A DNA stretch of 10,252 bases. It comes from Candidatus Peregrinibacteria bacterium. Lineage in GTDB: Bacteria; Patescibacteriota; Gracilibacteria; UBA1369; PNNO01. The stretch covers positions 1 to 10,252 of the forward strand of contig WJKT01000033.1 of NCBI GenBank assembly GCA_014728955.1, read 5' to 3'. Within the stretch, counting starts at the first letter, position 1. Every line of letters begins with the position of its first letter. The translations under genes and the position numbers were made by a program. The notes below the pieces were generated by a model. That model saw nothing but the letters and a program-made list of their open reading frames with translations, searched no databases and had not been told where the DNA came from. Below are positions 7,289 to 10,252 of this stretch, one piece after another.

Positions 7289-7302
7289 GGCGGTTTATAC
7301 AA
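7273..7302 (-). promoter_or_regulatory. Promoter of the dsbA-like / P-type ATPase operon
   Basis: On the minus strand a perfect TATAAT -10 box lies at 7278-7273. A partial -35 (TTGTAT, 7302-7297) stands 18 nt upstream and overlaps the last codons of the surface-protein gene. Predicted initiation is near 7266, about 29 nt before the ATG. The leader is similar in length to that predicted for the AI-2E gene. The -10 is strong evidence and the -35 is weak. Confidence 0.5.
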
Positions 7303-9247
7303 TTTTAATAAACTTATATTTTATGATTGTTTTGTATCCTATGTATCCCAATGGAGCAAGAGAAGAAAGGGCAATATATATTAGTCCTTCATTCGGTGCT
7401 TCTGAGGGCTTTTCTTGAGTATTTTGCAGTATTTGGTGATTTTCCAAAAGCCATCGGTTGTTTTCTTGTCGTATGGTGACGTTCAGACGTGTTCCGGGTT
7501 CGAATATAGTATTGGCGAGCATATCGCCCGAAATAAGCGCGTGTATTGTTAATAATTCCGTTTCCTGATTTTCTTCAATCTCGATAGTGAGCATGCCGCT
7601 TTCTTGTTGGTATTCAACAATAGTTCCTTCATATTGATATAATGGATTACTGCCTGTTCCGGGCGTGGGAGGCGTGTGCCACATCCACGACTTTTCTTCA
7701 TGATCATTGCTATAGGTGAGAATCTTTGTATATGAGTGATTTTCCTCAACATTGCTATATGAAACCGTATCAATTGGTGTTTGCTGAAAGTCATAGAGCG
7801 TTATTGTTGCGTCAGTGTTATTCAGAGAAAAACCAAGGTCTTTATCTGATAAAACCAGATAGCTTTTGCCCTGAATGATCGTTTCCGGGAATGTATAAGT
7901 TTTGTTGGAATTATGCATTGTCCAATGAGCAAGATTGATCATTCGGTTTTCGTTGTTATACAGTTCAATCCACTCATTGCCGCTATCGTTACCTTTTGGG
8001 TTTGGGAATACTTCGGTTATCTGTATGTTTTCTGAAAGGTCTCCATGGGGGATTGATTTTTCTTCTGCTTCTTCTTGCGTTGTATTATTTTCTTCTGTGG
8101 GAGGTTCGCTGATATTTTTCATGTACGGGGTTCGCATGAATGTCCAGTAAAATTCATCGGATTCGTGTAAACGCGAAAAACTTTCATTGTCCGGGGCATC
8201 TTCATAACTAATAGATTCAATAAGGGCTTCATCAGGAGCAAATAAACGAACAGTTTCCTCGGTATTATTAAGATTAATGCCCGTTTCCCAAGAGGGAAGC
8301 AGAAGATATTTTTGAGGTGGTATATATGGTGTTGACTGAAGACTATACGGCTTACTTTGTCCTTCTTGATCGTCAATACTCCACCCTGTCGGTGAGCACA
8401 TTTCTGTTGAGGTGTTTTTTAACTCAATCCATTCATTATTGGTGTCTCTTCCATGAGGGTTTGGGACAATTTCATTGATAATGAGAGCGGAACAGGTGGG
8501 GGTGGTGTTTATTTCGGAATCTGATTCCGGTTCGATGTCTTTATAAGACTCAGGTGAGCTTGCCGGATTAGTTTTCTTTGATATGTTGTCTTTGTTATCT
8601 TCAGATGTAATTGTTTGTTCGGAGGAAATCCGTGTCCAATCTTCTTTTGTGTCCGTATCATGTAAGAGCGATATACGTTCCAGATAATCGTCTTTTTCTA
8701 TATCTTCACTGGGGAAGCAGGTGGCAGGATCCGCTGACGACCATCCTCCCTGATCGAATAATTCTTGCATATCTTTTCCCTCGGCTGTTGTGGGGGAGTC
8801 GCTTGTCCAGCACAGGGCATCAATAATGTTGCCATCCGGATCGTACAGAACCATTTGTTCGGTTGTCCCGGTGAGCCCCTTTCGTTCCAGATTAACGGTT
8901 ATGCCGTTTTGTGTTGATTGTATTGTGTGGTCGGGCGTATCGAACATAACGGTTATGGTTTCGTTAGTGCGCAGGTATATATCTTCTTCAAAGGTGAAAA
9001 AAGAGGTGTCATCGTGCATGGTAAGCCCTTTTATGGAGGTGCCGTTACCATGATTCATATCGTCGATGACTGTGATGGTAACCGAGTCGTTCTGAGTATT
9101 TTTAATGTTGACCTGATACAATACAAGAGCCGGGAAAGGATGCACTGAAGGATTGGGTGTTGCCGGCATGCTTAGTGCTCGTTGCGTAAAAAAACTAAAC
9201 AGCAGCATAAGTGATATAGCAATATAAAGTGTAGTCCAATGTTTCAT
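7295..9247 (-). CDS. Secreted, C-terminally anchored protein with lamin-tail domains
   Basis: 650-residue envelope protein. A signal peptide is evident (basic start, hydrophobic 7-20, likely cleavage after about residue 24-27). Residues about 38-210 resemble a diverged lamin-tail or beta-sandwich domain: LYDPDGNIIDALCW at 134-147 is like the second half of a lamin-tail repeat. A Ser/Thr/Asp/Glu-rich linker follows (about 208-250). Two clear lamin-tail domains come next, at about 252-378 (LIINEIVPNPHG...NEWIELKN) and 405-525 (IQITEVFPNPKG...NEWIELYN), separated by an acidic linker. Residues about 538-608 form a beta-rich module that may be OB-like. The protein ends with a hydrophobic segment (621-640) and a basic tail, a membrane anchor. 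It has four cysteines (146, 177, 252, 284), all in the extracellular part. Domains of this kind occur in bacterial surface proteins and some extracellular nucleases, but I see no nuclease motif here. A structural or adhesive role is inference. The ATG at 9247 opens a good signal peptide. Confidence 0.88.
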   Translation of the reverse strand: MKHWTTLYIAISLMLLFSFFTQRALSMPATPNPSVHPFPALVLYQVNIKNTQNDSVTITVIDDMNHGNGTSIKGLTMHDDTSFFTFEEDIYLRTNETITVMFDTPDHTIQSTQNGITVNLERKGLTGTTEQMVLYDPDGNIIDALCWTSDSPTTAEGKDMQELFDQGGWSSADPATCFPSEDIEKDDYLERISLLHDTDTKEDWTRISSEQTITSEDNKDNISKKTNPASSPESYKDIEPESDSEINTTPTCSALIINEIVPNPHGRDTNNEWIELKNTSTEMCSPTGWSIDDQEGQSKPYSLQSTPYIPPQKYLLLPSWETGINLNNTEETVRLFAPDEALIESISYEDAPDNESFSRLHESDEFYWTFMRTPYMKNISEPPTEENNTTQEEAEEKSIPHGDLSENIQITEVFPNPKGNDSGNEWIELYNNENRMINLAHWTMHNSNKTYTFPETIIQGKSYLVLSDKDLGFSLNNTDATITLYDFQQTPIDTVSYSNVEENHSYTKILTYSNDHEEKSWMWHTPPTPGTGSNPLYQYEGTIVEYQQESGMLTIEIEENQETELLTIHALISGDMLANTIFEPGTRLNVTIRQENNRWLLENHQILQNTQEKPSEAPNEGLIYIALSSLAPLGYIGYKTIIKYKFIKIV

Positions 9248-9569
9248 ACCGTGATGATAAAAATGGACTTCAATAGTATGTTCCCATCATGAGTAAAATC
9301 TTAAAAAAAGATTAAATACATTATTGACTTTTAGTATCGTTTACAGTACGTTAAATAATGAATTTTATTAATGTAGATTGGTCTAAGTAATAAGAGAAAA
9401 CGAAACTAAAAAGTATATTTGTACAGTAATAAAAATGCTTATCTTAAAGACAATTTTAGAATATACGCATAGTGGAACAACACAATAATAGGTGTTTGTT
9501 CTAAATCAGTGTTTTTCGTTTTCAAATGGGAAAATCTTAGGTCAATGTACGCAGTACTAACTATTACTT
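9248..9569. other. AT-rich divergent intergenic region without a recognised gene
   Basis: About 320 nt separate the divergently read surface-protein and RNase Y genes. Reading frames here are trivially short (for example a 17-codon frame from 9435) and none has a start context. TTGACT at 9324-9329 resembles a -35 box but has no good -10 at normal spacing. GAAAACGAAA (9396-9405) and TTTCGTTTTC (9514-9523) are 10-bp inverted repeats 108 nt apart. AATCTT/AAGATT (9297-9302, 9308-9313) is a weak AT hairpin. Promoters for both genes should lie here, but I cannot place them with confidence. I recognise no structured RNA. Confidence 0.6.
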
Positions 9570-10252
9570 ATGGATACATTGACAATTCTTTTAATTCTCG
9601 TTGGTCTTTCTGCCGGAGGTGCAATCGGCTATGTGTATAGAAAGAAACACGTGGAAGAAAAAAACAAAGATCTCGCCGAGCAAAGTGCAAATATGATCAA
9701 AGATGCACAAGATAAGGCGAAAGAAATTTTGCTTGATGCAAAAAATAATGCATTTAAAATTCAGGATGACGCGAAGAAAGATGAACAACGAAAACGCGAA
9801 CAATTACAAAAAATAGAAGAACGTTTGGTGCAAAAAGAACAAGCATTGGAGAAAAAATCTGAAGATGCAGATAAACTCAAAGAAGAGTTGGAAAATAAAG
9901 TTACTTCGGTAAAACGTCTTCGTGAAGAGGTGAAAAAAATTCAGGAAATGCAAGAATCGGAGCTTGAAAAAGTTGCTCAGATGTCAAAAGAAGACGCCAA
10001 AGATATACTTCTTAAAAAAGTTGAAGAAGATACGAAAGAGGTGCTTGTGGAACAAATTAAGAAAACCGAAAAACATGTAAAAGAGGAGGCTCAACAGAAA
10101 GCAAAATATATTATTGCCGAAGCGATTCAAAAATATGCTGCGGATACCACGGTGGAATCAACAGCAACTATTGTAAGTTTGCCGTCAGATGATATGAAAG
10201 GACGCATTATCGGTCGCGAAGGTCGTAATATTAATACCTTTGAAGAAATTAC
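9570..10252 (+). CDS. rny: Ribonuclease Y, 5' part (runs off the window)
   Basis: Membrane-anchored endoribonuclease that initiates mRNA decay in many bacteria lacking RNase E. 227 complete codons are visible. They encode an N-terminal membrane anchor (about 4-23), then a long, highly charged, heptad-rich coiled coil (about 25-185), and then the signature QKYAADTTVESTATIVSLP (187-205, also seen in B. subtilis RNase Y with small differences). The start of the KH domain follows, at MKGRIIGREGRN (209-220) with the RNA-binding GREG loop at 215-218. The catalytic HD domain lies beyond the right edge. The start is the only ATG after an in-frame TAA at 9558. It lacks a Shine-Dalgarno. The frame is open to the last base. 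Family length is about 510-520 residues, so somewhat less than half is present. Confidence 0.97.
   Translation, partial: MDTLTILLILVGLSAGGAIGYVYRKKHVEEKNKDLAEQSANMIKDAQDKAKEILLDAKNNAFKIQDDAKKDEQRKREQLQKIEERLVQKEQALEKKSEDADKLKEELENKVTSVKRLREEVKKIQEMQESELEKVAQMSKEDAKDILLKKVEEDTKEVLVEQIKKTEKHVKEEAQQKAKYIIAEAIQKYAADTTVESTATIVSLPSDDMKGRIIGREGRNINTFEEI

Noticed and set aside
7295..7315. Hairpin GTTTAT/ATAAAC at the end of the surface-protein gene as its terminator
   Set aside because: The stem is only 6 AT-rich pairs and is followed by CGCCC rather than a T-run in the direction of transcription.
9435..9488. 17-codon frame in the intergenic region as a small gene
   Set aside because: It has no ribosome-binding context, no recognisable peptide and is no longer than chance frames in AT-rich DNA.
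9591..9803. 70-codon minus-strand frame opposite the start of rny
   Set aside because: It is antisense to the coiled-coil coding region of RNase Y and consists of Phe/Ile/Leu-rich sequence typical of the complement of Lys/Glu-rich codons.
1..10252. CRISPR array, tRNA, rRNA, insertion sequence, phage or defence genes
   Set aside because: I looked for spaced repeats, tRNA-like arms, terminal inverted repeats with a transposase and defence-family motifs and found none that could be supported.

Overview
The window looks like an ordinary chromosomal segment of a small-genome, AT-rich bacterium. My best guess is a member of the Candidate Phyla Radiation (Patescibacteria). This is inference. It rests on the co-occurrence of RNase Y, a membrane-anchored lamin-tail-domain surface protein, a membrane-tethered DsbA-like protein, an AI-2E permease and compact gene packing. 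In addition, no visible gene start has a convincing Shine-Dalgarno sequence. The standard genetic code fits all frames. I see no tRNA, rRNA, transposon, CRISPR array or integrase.

Layout: (1) 1-470, plus strand: the 3' part of an alkyladenine/3-methyladenine DNA glycosylase gene, cut by the window edge and followed by a short hairpin plus T-run. (2) 534-3116, plus strand: one 860-residue protein joining an N-terminal ATP-grasp ligase half to a C-terminal M20 zinc-peptidase half, both with their key residues. (3) 3172-4290, plus strand: an AI-2E family membrane permease behind a perfect -10 box. (4) 4294-7237, minus strand: a two-gene operon of a membrane-anchored DsbA-like thiol oxidoreductase and a heavy-metal (P1B) P-type ATPase homologue. 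Its promoter is overlapped by a 17-nt perfect palindrome. (5) 7295-9247, minus strand: a secreted, C-terminally anchored protein with two clear lamin-tail domains. (6) 9248-9569: an AT-rich divergent intergenic region. (7) 9570 to the right edge, plus strand: the 5' part of the RNase Y gene (membrane anchor, long coiled coil, start of the KH domain).

The two observations most worth a second look are the ligase-hydrolase fusion and the P-type ATPase. The fusion puts an enzyme type that makes amide or peptide bonds and one that cleaves them in the same chain. The ATPase keeps its phosphorylation aspartate and N-terminal metal-binding domain, but has lost the transmembrane CPC metal site, the TGE loop and the first Asp of GDGxND, which suggests a re-purposed or pseudo-pump. 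The convergent genes AI-2E/ATPase are separated by 3 nt and share an 11-bp inverted repeat that looks like a bidirectional terminator built into both coding ends. The DsbA-like protein, the cysteine-containing surface protein and the ATPase all belong to the envelope and may be functionally linked, though the evidence for that is only proximity and topology.
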